Shown piece by piece: positions 7,866 to 15,165 of a stretch of DNA of 64,000 nucleotides. This stretch comes from JBHPGW01 sp042569785 (GTDB taxonomy: Bacteria > Planctomycetota > Phycisphaerae > Sedimentisphaerales > Anaerobacaceae), in the NCBI GenBank assembly GCA_042569785.1, contig JBHPGW010000005.1:10626-74625 (forward strand), in the 5' to 3' direction. The position numbers were made by a program, and so were the translations under genes. The notes under the pieces are model-generated. The model was not told the origin of the DNA and made no database searches. It was given only the letters and a program-made list of their open reading frames with translations. Position 1 is the first letter of the stretch. Every line of letters begins with the position of its first letter.

Positions 7866-9522
7866 TACCGGTTCTGCAGGCGTGCGGCAGCTCTGTTTAA
7901 AATTAAAACCAGTACTTGGCTCTAAGATTGACAAAATCTATACCGCTTATATGGCTGAGGATGATAAAGGCAGAGACCAGATCGAACATTATTTACAACA
8001 ATTAACAGCTAAATATCTGCCCACTAAACTAAGTGAAACCGGCACAGCCCTTATTCCACCATCGGAAGAGCAAGCTACAGGCGAATATCCAATTGGCAAA
8101 GTTCAATATGCTGGAAAAGATTTTTATGACTTTAGCTTAAGAGAAGATGATTGGATCCAGCACATGGCAATACTTGGAAGGAGCGGAGCAGGTAAGACTA
8201 ATGTAGGGTTTTTGATTATCGATCAACTTAAAAAACATAACAAGCCATTCCTGCTGTTTGACTGGAAGCGTAATTACAGGGATTTGCTTTCTATCCCAGG
8301 ATTTGAAGATGTGGAAGTTTATACTATAGGAAGGAACATTGCACCATTTACGTTTAATCCGTTAATACCGCCAGCAGGTACCAATCCAAAGACATGGCTG
8401 AAAAAGCTAAATGAAGTGCTTGCTCATTCATATTGCCTAGGAAATGGATGTTTATTTTTACTTCAGCAGGCTGTCGATGCTGTGTATGAAAAGGCGGGCG
8501 TATATGAGGGCACTGTCGAAAAGTGGCCAACCTTTAATGATGTCATGCGCGAAGCTAGGAGCATGGACACACGAGGTAGGGAATCTGGCTGGTTGTCTTC
8601 AACATTAAGGGCTTTATCAACACTTTGCTTCGGTGATATGGATAAACTGGTAAATTCAAATAACAACAAAAGCATTGACCATATACTTGATAAAAATGTT
8701 ATCCTCGAACTCGATGCCCTTACTCAATCAGATAAAACCTTTTTTATTCAGTCAGCTTTGCTTTATTTGCATCATAAGCGTATGGCAGAAGAAAGAAGAG
8801 AAGATTTCAAACATGCAATCATAATTGAGGAGGCACATCATATATTGTCAGACGAAAGAAGATCTTTAACCGGGGGGCAAAGTGTTATGGATATTGTCTT
8901 CAGAGAAATTCGTGAGTTTGGCGAAAGTCTGATACTATTGGATCAGCATCCGAGTAAAATATCACTTTACGCTCTCGGAAATACTTATTGTACGATCTGC
9001 ATGAACTTAAAACACAAGACAGATATTAATGCCATGGCTCAGTGTATGCTGTTGGATCGAGATAGAGATATTTTAGGTTCGCTCGAAGTTGGCCAGGCTG
9101 TAGTGAAACTGCAGGGAAGGATCGCGAGACCTTTTCAGATTCAAATGCCGCTGTTTGAAATACAAAAAGGGTCGGTTCGCGATAGTGATGTTAAAAAACA
9201 TATGCAAGATATTGCTCCACCTATAGTCGTAGAAGATTTTCGGTTACCTGTCCAGGTATCTGAAAGTATCGCCATAGTGGAAACAAATCCAACTGATAAA
9301 CTAAAAATTGCTTTTCTCAAAGATGTTGACGAGTATCCTGACAGTGGCATTGCCAACCGATATAAACGGCTTGACATTTCCGTACGTCAAGGCCAGAAAA
9401 TTAAGGCACAGGCAGTTGGGGAAGATTTAATTGAAGAAGCGATCAAAGCTACAAGTTCAGGAAGATTAAACACCCTTAAGCTGACAGTGAAGGCTGAAAT
9501 CTTGCTGTCTGACTCAAAATAA
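7855..9522 (+). CDS. HerA-type (DUF87) ATPase
   Basis: A 555-residue P-loop ATPase. After an N-terminal region with a short beta segment (PIGKVQYAGKDFYDFSL) comes Walker A GRSGAGKTN (about 108-116), followed by FLLFDWKRNYRDL, the usual post-Walker strand of HerA/VirB4-like pumps. Walker B is AIIIEEAHHIL (about 319-329) and the sensor strand is LILLDQHPSKI. I chose the ATG at 7855 because GGAGG lies seven bases upstream; a longer open frame from 7786 has no such support. It is a second, distinct ATPase from the one at 1572-3254. Likely role: DNA translocation with its coiled-coil partner. Confidence 0.75.
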   Translation: MADNTGSAGVRQLCLKLKPVLGSKIDKIYTAYMAEDDKGRDQIEHYLQQLTAKYLPTKLSETGTALIPPSEEQATGEYPIGKVQYAGKDFYDFSLREDDWIQHMAILGRSGAGKTNVGFLIIDQLKKHNKPFLLFDWKRNYRDLLSIPGFEDVEVYTIGRNIAPFTFNPLIPPAGTNPKTWLKKLNEVLAHSYCLGNGCLFLLQQAVDAVYEKAGVYEGTVEKWPTFNDVMREARSMDTRGRESGWLSSTLRALSTLCFGDMDKLVNSNNNKSIDHILDKNVILELDALTQSDKTFFIQSALLYLHHKRMAEERREDFKHAIIIEEAHHILSDERRSLTGGQSVMDIVFREIREFGESLILLDQHPSKISLYALGNTYCTICMNLKHKTDINAMAQCMLLDRDRDILGSLEVGQAVVKLQGRIARPFQIQMPLFEIQKGSVRDSDVKKHMQDIAPPIVVEDFRLPVQVSESIAIVETNPTDKLKIAFLKDVDEYPDSGIANRYKRLDISVRQGQKIKAQAVGEDLIEEAIKATSSGRLNTLKLTVKAEILLSDSK

Positions 9523-9918
9523 GCTCATTTTTCAATGGTTTTTTGCTTCCGAAATTACCCTCATAAAATTATTTGCTTTAGGGTCGTATTAACAAGGACT
9601 TATGAATTACTTATCATTGTTTATCGTGGCGAATAGATAGAAGGATAAATAATAAATAAATCAAAAAAGGCGTTCTGTCCTTCAAAATGAAAGCTAAGAG
9701 AGAGTAGGGTTTATGCGTCAAGTCTATTGTTATAGGCTATCGCAGTATTCTATTTATTCAGTATATTTCACTGCCAGCTATGTCCAACCTATTCGCTTTC
9801 ACCGGCTATAAAAAGCAAATGGCTTTTATAAATGTTTCTTACCACTCTGAGGTGAAAAGGAAATCACTCCTTCAAAAACATGAAGGAATTTGGCTCACGC
9901 ATAAACTGCACACTCTCT
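9523..9918. other. non-coding region between convergent genes, with hairpins and one repeat copy
   Basis: No gene is seen in these 396 bp. They hold two hairpins: AAAAGC/GCTTTT around 9813-9828, and TCCTTC/GAAGGA at 9868-9887, either of which could end transcripts from the two converging genes. An isolated copy of the ACGCATAAACT repeat, which clusters upstream of the cdc6-like gene, lies at 9897-9907. Confidence 0.5.
9868..9887. terminator. hairpin downstream of cdc6-like gene
   Basis: A perfect six-base stem, TCCTTC and GAAGGA, with an eight-base loop, 31 bp past the stop codon of the cdc6-like gene. There is no clear U-run, so it is a weak terminator candidate. Confidence 0.3.
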
Positions 9919-11007
9919 CTACCCAAACCTTGTTTGCCAGATAGTGGCGAGAATACTTGGGTCGAAAGTCAATTGGATTCTGTTTGTGTATGTTCTGCTG
10001 ATCTTGGTGGAAATCAGCAGGATCAGGCCGAGGGACTGCAGGTATGATAGATTGGAATAGAAATGGACATAGCTAAAAGGCTCTTCGTTGAATTGGGTAC
10101 TGATCATTCGATAGGATTGATATATGTCTTTTACGTAACCATCTCGCTGCGAAAGGGCTGCTTTTAGGATGAGCAGGTTCTTGTCGTTTAAGTCCCTAAC
10201 TACATCGAACATTATATCCCGCCTGGCTTTTTCAAAATGTTCTTTCAGGGGCACCTTAGGTTCCAGGGCCCAGAGATATAAGGTTTTAATCGCTACCCTG
10301 ACATCGGAATTTGTGTTGCCGACGGTCATAGCGGCGATTGCATTGATAGTTCCGGTAGGATTTGATTTTAAACCCATTCGAGCTCGTTCTGTAAGGATTT
10401 TTTGCATTTCAATGGCATCGTAACTGCTGAAGTGAATTATTTCCGGCTGAAGCGTGCTGTTTATACTTTCATCAAGTGAATTGAGGAATTTGGGGTTATT
10501 GCTGAGAAGAATGGTCATATAATTGTTTGGTGACCGGCTGACAAGGTAGAGAATATCTTTGTGCCTGTCTTTGTCGCTCATCAGGTCGATTTCATCCAGG
10601 ATGAAAACGGTTTTGTTTTTGTTTCCTATTTCGAATCTTTGCCATAATTCATCCAGGCTGACACCTCTTGGCCTAACATCAAGTATATGAGCTATGATTT
10701 TGAAACTGGTATTATGCTGCCTGCAGTTGACGTAGATGAAATTGATATCTGTTTGCTGAGCTAATACGTGCATAAGATATTTAGCAGAGAGGCTTTTGCC
10801 GCAGCCCCTGGCACCGAGAATTATGACATTGTTGGCGATGCTTGTTTGATTGTAACGCAGCAATGAGTCGATCAGTGGTTTGACTTCCTCACGCATCAAA
10901 GGCTTATCGGGTATATAGTTGAAGTCAAAGATTTTGAAATTCTGTATTCTGTCAGAGTTCTTTTTTAAATCCTGCTGTTTAGTTTTAAGGTATTCAGTGA
11001 TGTCCAT
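9919..11007 (-). CDS. Orc1/Cdc6-family replication initiator (AAA+ ATPase)
   Basis: A 362-residue AAA+ protein of the archaeal/eukaryotic Orc1/Cdc6 family. The N-terminus has the family's pre-ATPase signature (NYIPDKPLMREEVKPL). Walker A is GARGCGKS (65-72), Walker B is VFILDEID (134-141), and sensor 1 is LLSNN (167-171). The hallmark stretch STLQPEIIHFSSYDA (184-198) matches the Orc1/Cdc6 S-x-L-x-P-E-x-I-x-F-x-x-Y pattern. Sensor 2 is NSDVRVAI (233-240), and a C-terminal winged helix begins near 270. I place the start at the ATG at 11007, because earlier codons would run through the repeat array. The family normally binds origins in archaea and eukaryotes, so its place in a bacterial element is unusual. 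It is probably the element's replication or copy-control protein. Confidence 0.85.
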   Translation of the reverse strand: MDITEYLKTKQQDLKKNSDRIQNFKIFDFNYIPDKPLMREEVKPLIDSLLRYNQTSIANNVIILGARGCGKSLSAKYLMHVLAQQTDINFIYVNCRQHNTSFKIIAHILDVRPRGVSLDELWQRFEIGNKNKTVFILDEIDLMSDKDRHKDILYLVSRSPNNYMTILLSNNPKFLNSLDESINSTLQPEIIHFSSYDAIEMQKILTERARMGLKSNPTGTINAIAAMTVGNTNSDVRVAIKTLYLWALEPKVPLKEHFEKARRDIMFDVVRDLNDKNLLILKAALSQRDGYVKDIYQSYRMISTQFNEEPFSYVHFYSNLSYLQSLGLILLISTKISRTYTNRIQLTFDPSILATIWQTRFG

Positions 11008-11404
11008 TTTACGCGTAAACTTTACCCAACGTATAAACTCACGGGGCTTTATAAACATTATGGTTTTATTTCGAGAAATGCCTTACGCATAAACTAAAGC
11101 GAACGCTTAAACTGAAGGGTATTTCAATTATTCAAATTTAGGCCCCCTACTGACACAGCATGCAGGTTATTCGGTGTACCGAAAACAAGAACGGTCTATT
11201 ATAATTATGACTCAAGCGTATGTTTTGTGTCGGTAAGTATGTCTATAAATACAGCTACTCCATAGGGGAAGATAACTATTAAGGCATAAATATCAATCTT
11301 CACTTTTCCCATATCCATGGGAATTACCATAATAACACAGAAAGATTCACTCTCTGTCAAACGCAATCAATCGACTAAACGATGTAATTAGTCGTTTGAT
11401 CCGA
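11008..11404. other. candidate replication origin / control region upstream of cdc6-like gene
   Basis: A non-coding stretch of about 400 bp between the cdc6-like gene and the HTH-protein gene. It contains the phased ACGCNTAAACT repeats (11011-11113), a short palindrome TTCGGT-GT-ACCGAA near 11174, AT-rich sequence at 11190-11340, and an inverted repeat at 11388-11412. Initiator gene, repeats and AT-rich DNA together fit an origin, but nothing here proves replication starts at this place. Confidence 0.5.
11011..11113 (+). repeat. phased iteron-like repeats ACG(C/T)NTAAACT
   Basis: Four good copies: 11011-11021 ACGCGTAAACT, 11029-11039 ACGTATAAACT, 11085-11095 ACGCATAAACT and 11103-11113 ACGCTTAAACT. 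A degenerate copy (TATAAAC core) lies at 11047-11057. The first three are spaced exactly 18 bp apart, and so is the last pair. A further copy lies past the 3' end of the gene at 9897-9907. They sit directly in front of the cdc6-like start codon, where they could be binding sites for the initiator or for autoregulation. Confidence 0.75.
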
Positions 11405-11412
11405 CTAATTTG
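11388..11412. promoter_or_regulatory. inverted repeat AATTAGTCG-N7-CGACTAATT
   Basis: A perfect nine-base inverted repeat with a seven-base spacer, overlapping the stop codon of the HTH-protein gene. No U-run follows on either strand, so an operator or stem-loop is likelier than a terminator. The half-site recurs at 11374-11380, 11720-11727 and 11767-11774. Confidence 0.5.
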
Positions 11413-12007
11413 TGTTGAGATAATTTTCAATTTTCAGGCCTTCACAAAGCTTAAACCGATTCCGATTATCTCTGTCCACAGCTTTGCTGAATAAATTAGC
11501 TTTTGAGTTGATCTGCCGCATTTGGTTTTTGATGGTATTTGGGGACTTGTTTAAAGCTCTGGCAATATCAGCATACGAAAGAGCCATATCCCGATTCTGG
11601 AAAAATACGCTTAAAATATTTTTTTCTTTGGCTGAGAACGTGTCAATATCAAGGCCCTGATTCAAGGGTTTTTGTGGCAATATAGGTAACTGCTGGGCTG
11701 GCAAAGGCATGATTGATCGATTAGTCGGTTCGATTTGCTCTTTGATCGGGGTAATTGCTGGTTGAGCGACTAATTGCTCCAGGCTTTTCAGCTGATTGGA
11801 ATTCTTTTTGATTATGATCGTATGTTCTGTAATCTCCTGGTCATGCTTTTGCAGAATTATATTTAAAGTGCCGATTTGAGAGTTAAGGTTCCTGATCTCG
11901 GACTTTAGTCTTGTGAGTTTCTGGGTGGATTCAGGAACTGATCTATTAGATCGCCTTTTTCTGGCCTTGCGTTTTTTCTTCCTTTTGAATATGCCAAATA
12001 ATCCCAT
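11405..12007 (-). CDS. coiled-coil protein with C-terminal helix-turn-helix
   Basis: A 200-residue protein. Residues 8-22 are strongly basic (KRKKKRKARKRRSNR), and about 28-80 form a coiled coil (LKSEIRNLNSQIGTL). A Pro/Gln-rich linker follows, and then an HTH at about 125-175 (SAKEKNILSVFF, then YADIARALNKSPNTIKNQM). That HTH resembles the LuxR/sigma region 4 class. Start chosen: ATG at 12007, three bases after the upstream stop; the frame also opens at TTG 12013. It is probably a DNA-binding regulator or partition-type protein of the element. CGACTAAT motifs inside and just beyond the gene are possible binding sites. Confidence 0.6.
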   Translation of the reverse strand: MGLFGIFKRKKKRKARKRRSNRSVPESTQKLTRLKSEIRNLNSQIGTLNIILQKHDQEITEHTIIIKKNSNQLKSLEQLVAQPAITPIKEQIEPTNRSIMPLPAQQLPILPQKPLNQGLDIDTFSAKEKNILSVFFQNRDMALSYADIARALNKSPNTIKNQMRQINSKANLFSKAVDRDNRNRFKLCEGLKIENYLNTN

Positions 12008-12009
12008 TT

Positions 12010-12330
12010 TCAATAAACTCTTATAGGCGAACCCAGATAATAGGTTTGAGCTTCAATTAATTCGAGCTGTTTTTTTATTCGCCTATACTGAGAATCGGTA
12101 AGCCTGGCATTGCTGTCATCAAGGGCTTGATGTATCTGCATAGCCAGAGATAGAAAAGATGAATATTTGTCCATTAAATCTTTGCTGGCGGTATTATTGA
12201 ATCTGATAAAAGAAGATGGCCCTTGCCTTGCCTCATGGGATTTTAGCTTCTGCCAGGCTAATAAAGCTTTCATATCTTCCAGAATATGCCGGAGAGTTTG
12301 CAGCCCGGCTACCAGTTCTGTCTCTGTCAT
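12010..12330 (-). CDS. helical hypothetical protein
   Basis: A 106-residue, predicted all-helical protein (METHODICAL pattern of Leu/Ile every 3-4 residues, for example LQTLRHILEDMKALLAW near the start and QYRRIKKQLELIEAQ near the end). No domain is recognised. Its stop codon lies three bases before the ATG of the HTH-protein gene, so the two are co-transcribed and coupled. It may be a partner of that protein. Confidence 0.5.
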   Translation of the reverse strand: MTETELVAGLQTLRHILEDMKALLAWQKLKSHEARQGPSSFIRFNNTASKDLMDKYSSFLSLAMQIHQALDDSNARLTDSQYRRIKKQLELIEAQTYYLGSPIRVY

Positions 12331-12367
12331 AAAGGATTAAAGCTGGCCTAGTATAAAAACCTTTTGC

Positions 12368-12574
12368 TTACAGGTACATATCGTCATAATCGTTCATGTC
12401 TTCCCAGCTCAATTCATCGGGGTCATGATAACCAGAATCATCTTCATGGTGTTCATGCAAATGGTCCAGTATCCTGTTTGAGACCCTACGGATAGCCATA
12501 GTATGCTCACAGATCTCTTCAAGAAGCTGAGTATGCTTCTCTTGTTCGGTTGGTGTGTTTTTTTTTGCTGTCAT
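12368..12574 (-). CDS. small acidic protein
   Basis: A 68-residue protein with a helical first half (EQEKHTQLLEEICEH) and a very acidic, His/Asp-rich tail (HEHHEDDSGYHDPDE, ending DYDDMYL). No clear ribosome site precedes the ATG at 12574. It lies after the terminator of the ubiquitin-like operon and before the two helical genes. No function can be assigned; a small inhibitor or acidic partner protein is only a guess. Confidence 0.45.
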   Translation of the reverse strand: MTAKKNTPTEQEKHTQLLEEICEHTMAIRRVSNRILDHLHEHHEDDSGYHDPDELSWEDMNDYDDMYL

Positions 12575-12677
12575 TGTAAAATGGTAACGAGGAAAGAGTT
12601 TTTAAGCTTTTCGGTGATTAAATATGCGTTTAAATTATGGATGATTCAATAGAGCTGTCGCTAAATGGTTGTAAAAA

Positions 12678-12702
12678 CCGCGGCCAGAATATGCGGCCGC
12701 GG
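12678..12702 (-). terminator. intrinsic terminator of the ubiquitin-like operon
   Basis: A perfect 8 bp GC-rich stem (CCGCGGCC/GGCCGCGG) with a nine-base loop, followed on the minus strand by TTTTTAC. It starts 11 bp beyond the E1-like stop codon, so it closes the operon 15390-12713. Confidence 0.85.
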
Positions 12703-12712
12703 AAAAAGAAAA

Positions 12713-13372
12713 TCACCCCACGTCACTAACATTTAACTCCGAAGCCAGAAGATTTAATTGGATATCTGGATCAATTGGTAATAGGCGTAAGTACTTTGTG
12801 AATTGAGCAAGCATGAAGCCGGCTGCTATGTTGGCACAGTATATGGTTGTTTTGGCAGTACAAGGGCCCGTGTGAGCTTGCTGGGCGGTGAATAGGGTCT
12901 GAGGGTAGTGTTGGCGGCTTGGTTCATCACAGGCGGTTATAACTCGCAAAACTTCTGCTGACATTCTACCATCTACGAAGAAGTTGGCCTTATCTTTCAC
13001 AGCATCCCATATGTGCTTTCTAGCGACAATTGAATCCACACAGCAAAATACCGTATTGCCCAGAGGTATTGACCGTTTGAATTTATCCAGCACGATCTCA
13101 ACTTGCAGCTCGTGATTGATCTCTCGGCAGAACTCGGCTGTTACGTCAACCTTGGGGCGTTTTAGGTCTTTGTGCATATAACCTTGTGTTGCCAGGTTAC
13201 TGATATCCACGTGATCAAAGTCGATAAGTTGTAAAACAGGTATGCCGATTGCGGTTAGTTGGATTGCAACCTGTCTGCCAATGGCTCCTATGCCAATCAC
13301 TGTAGCCTTGCAATCTAGTATTCGCTGTCTTGGTACAATATCAGCTTGTCTTGAGTATCTTTCACTGCTCAT
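12713..13372 (-). CDS. E1/ThiF-like ubiquitin-activating protein
   Basis: A 219-residue protein with an E1/ThiF/MoeB Rossmann fold. It has RYSRQADIVP at the start, nucleotide loop GIGAIGRQ (27-34), the acidic strand LIDFDHVDISN (49-59) and KRPKVD (71-76). The strand CCVDSIVARK (110-119) sits where E1 proteins bind the adenylate. Candidate catalytic Cys are C171 and C179 in GPCTAKTTIYCANIAAG. The canonical Asn-Arg-Gln after the acidic strand is replaced (NLATQG), and no ThiF-type CxxC zinc pairs are present. Start: ATG at 13372 with GAGGT just upstream, overlapping the JAB stop by 11 bp. Expected role: adenylates the Ubl C-terminus and passes it to the E2-like protein. Confidence 0.8.
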   Translation of the reverse strand: MSSERYSRQADIVPRQRILDCKATVIGIGAIGRQVAIQLTAIGIPVLQLIDFDHVDISNLATQGYMHKDLKRPKVDVTAEFCREINHELQVEIVLDKFKRSIPLGNTVFCCVDSIVARKHIWDAVKDKANFFVDGRMSAEVLRVITACDEPSRQHYPQTLFTAQQAHTGPCTAKTTIYCANIAAGFMLAQFTKYLRLLPIDPDIQLNLLASELNVSDVG

Positions 13373-14114
13373 ATGACACCTCGCTTTCATCCCAGAAATC
13401 ACTTCTTATTGACAGTTCTTCCATGAAATACTCTCGTTCCATAGGGTCCATAGAATCGATCTCAGAGAGTAAATCCTGATCTGTTAAGCTACCAAAATCT
13501 TCAAAGCCATCACTTCCAAAAACATCGGCTTCTTCAGTTTGCTTAATCCTTTTTGATTTGCCGGTGAGGTTGAAGATCGTATCTTCGGTGACATTAGCCA
13601 TGTATTGTTGCTGCCAAACCTCGAAGTCAGCGGCATCGAATTCGCAACTGTAATCGACACAGATGGGAATCTTTGCTTCTCCGCCTGGACCTGCGTTGAA
13701 ACGCAGCCTTGCGAATGTGCTTCCTTCCTGGGCGACGATAGCCATGATAGACCAGTCGCATGAGCCGAACACTCGCTGGAATGTTGATTCGTCGGTACAA
13801 CTTGGCTGTGGTGAATCGCCGGGATGTGTGTGGAGCCAAATGCGGGCGAATTGTTCAGGTTGCCGTCCTGCTTCTACCTGGTCTTCGAAAAAGTCCGCAA
13901 CCGCTTCATCATCAAATGAGACTGAGACGGCTGTTACTTTTTGTTTTACCAGGACAAAATCCGTTACAAGTAACAGATCATCAGCTTCGGTGATTCCAAA
14001 ACCGCCAACTTCGTTATCGGTTATGTCACGCAGGAATACGAGTTTGGCCCAGGCTGTCGGGCTGAACCGCAGGCTTGGTTTCTGATGTTGTTGTGTCTTC
14101 TTCAAGTTCTTCAT
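13362..14114 (-). CDS. JAMM/JAB metallopeptidase of the ubiquitin-like operon
   Basis: A 250-residue protein whose JAB domain spans about 14-150. It has the complete JAMM motif: E35 in DNEVGGFG, H95-T-H97-P, then S105 and D108 in SCTD, giving exact HxH-x7-S-x2-D spacing. Such enzymes cut isopeptide or peptide bonds after a Ubl, so it could mature the Ubl or remove it from targets. The tail (200-250) is acidic. Start chosen: ATG at 14114 with an AGAGG site upstream. The domain needs codons from about 14075, so the 89 bp overlap with the E2-like gene is real. A longer open frame to 14540 is only that gene's shadow. Confidence 0.85.
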   Translation of the reverse strand: MKNLKKTQQHQKPSLRFSPTAWAKLVFLRDITDNEVGGFGITEADDLLLVTDFVLVKQKVTAVSVSFDDEAVADFFEDQVEAGRQPEQFARIWLHTHPGDSPQPSCTDESTFQRVFGSCDWSIMAIVAQEGSTFARLRFNAGPGGEAKIPICVDYSCEFDAADFEVWQQQYMANVTEDTIFNLTGKSKRIKQTEEADVFGSDGFEDFGSLTDQDLLSEIDSMDPMEREYFMEELSIRSDFWDESEVSYEQ

Positions 14115-15081
14115 TTTCTTGTTCCTCTCTCTGCTCTTGGCAGCTATTACATAAACCATCTTCATTAATACAATCTTTACAGAGCGTTTCTTCGCATTCT
14201 GTACATACCGCTGTACAGCTATTGCAAACAGGTTGATTGCAAGCTGGGCATTCATAGCTGCAACCCAGGCAAATCGTTGTGTCGCAAATCTGGCAATAGG
14301 TACTGCAACTGGAGCAGTAATCACGCTCGCAATCTTCACAATAGTAGCAATCATCGCCTGCAACCGTGTATCCACAGTCATAGCAGGAAATACCTTCCCA
14401 GTCATCCAGTGATACATAAGGGCTGTCTGGATTGTAGGTTTGCAGAATCTGAACGATGATCGTAAAAAAATCGTTAAGCCTGCCTTGTTGAATTGCCTTG
14501 CGGATCGCAATGTAGCCATCGCCTTCACATAGCTTTTCATGGCTGACGTGTGGATGAGTTACATCGCAATCGCTGCCTGCCGGGTTTGGCTCAAGGGCTA
14601 TGATCTTGTATGGGCTTTCAGTTGTGAGCTTTTTTATCTCGTTTAGAAATAGTCGAATTTCAAATGCTCCAAGCGTAATATCATCGAGCACTATTGATTC
14701 TGTTATTACCGAGATGGACTTTGCTTTGAGATCAAATTTTAGTTCGCCGAATTCCTGTTCAATCTGCAACAGTTCTGCAACCACATCGCCTAACTTGGGC
14801 AGTTTTATCTCGTCAGTATTGATGGTACTCTTGAACTGCTCAAGGTGGTGTGAAAAGTCGTTGAGATTTCTACTGATCCTTGATCGTATCTTTTCAGCAG
14901 CTGGATACCAACACCTGTCAATGGCTCTTTGGAAGATGGGAGAGTTTTTGGTTACGTCAGAGCACTTGCAGCTGAAGTCTTCAAGCCGATGTTGTATCTT
15001 TAGTAGCCTTTCATGTTTAAGACTGTTTAGAGCCTGCAAGAGCAGGTTTGCCGCTCTTATATGTTTTTTGTACTTTTTCAT
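14026..15081 (-). CDS. E2-like (UBC-fold) protein fused to RING/treble-clef-like zinc region
   Basis: A 351-residue protein. Residues 1-115 are helical. Residues about 120-230 look like an E2/UBC domain: strands, the segment EPNPAGSD, HPHV (176-179), and then LCEG with C185 as the candidate thioester Cys. Helices with TYNPDSPYV (215-223) and DDWEG follow. From 233 to 314 there are 21 cysteines in repeated CxxC/CxxxxC spacing (for example CPAC, CNSC, CTEC, CKDC), fitting several RING or treble-clef zinc sites. A Glu-rich tail ends the chain. E2 and E3-like parts on one polypeptide would let it take Ubl from the E1 and hand it straight to a target. The start ATG at 15081 has AAGGAG five bases upstream. 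Confidence 0.8.
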   Translation of the reverse strand: MKKYKKHIRAANLLLQALNSLKHERLLKIQHRLEDFSCKCSDVTKNSPIFQRAIDRCWYPAAEKIRSRISRNLNDFSHHLEQFKSTINTDEIKLPKLGDVVAELLQIEQEFGELKFDLKAKSISVITESIVLDDITLGAFEIRLFLNEIKKLTTESPYKIIALEPNPAGSDCDVTHPHVSHEKLCEGDGYIAIRKAIQQGRLNDFFTIIVQILQTYNPDSPYVSLDDWEGISCYDCGYTVAGDDCYYCEDCERDYCSSCSTYCQICDTTICLGCSYECPACNQPVCNSCTAVCTECEETLCKDCINEDGLCNSCQEQREEQENEELEEDTTTSETKPAVQPDSLGQTRIPA

Positions 15082-15101
15082 AGATACTCCTTAATGAAAA
15101 A

Positions 15102-15139
15102 AAGGCCTCTGCCTATAATTGAAAATAAGCAGAAGCCTT
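15102..15139 (-). terminator. intrinsic terminator/attenuator between Ubl and E2-like genes
   Basis: On the minus strand, AAGGCTTCTGC pairs with GCAGAGGCCTT (one mismatch in eleven) and is followed by a run of T. It lies 27 bp past the Ubl stop and 21 bp before the E2-like start. Partial read-through would give more Ubl than enzymes. Confidence 0.75.
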
Positions 15140-15165
15140 ATGGTTAATGTTTACGAGCAAACAGC

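Noticed and set aside
11008..11058. 17-codon N-terminal extension of the Orc1/Cdc6 gene
   Set aside because: It would be encoded by the repeat array, and the family-like protein starts at 11007.
14115..14540. Longer JAB open frame rich in Ala and Arg
   Set aside because: It overlaps the zinc region of the E2-like gene, has no domain, and the ribosome site is at the 14114 start.
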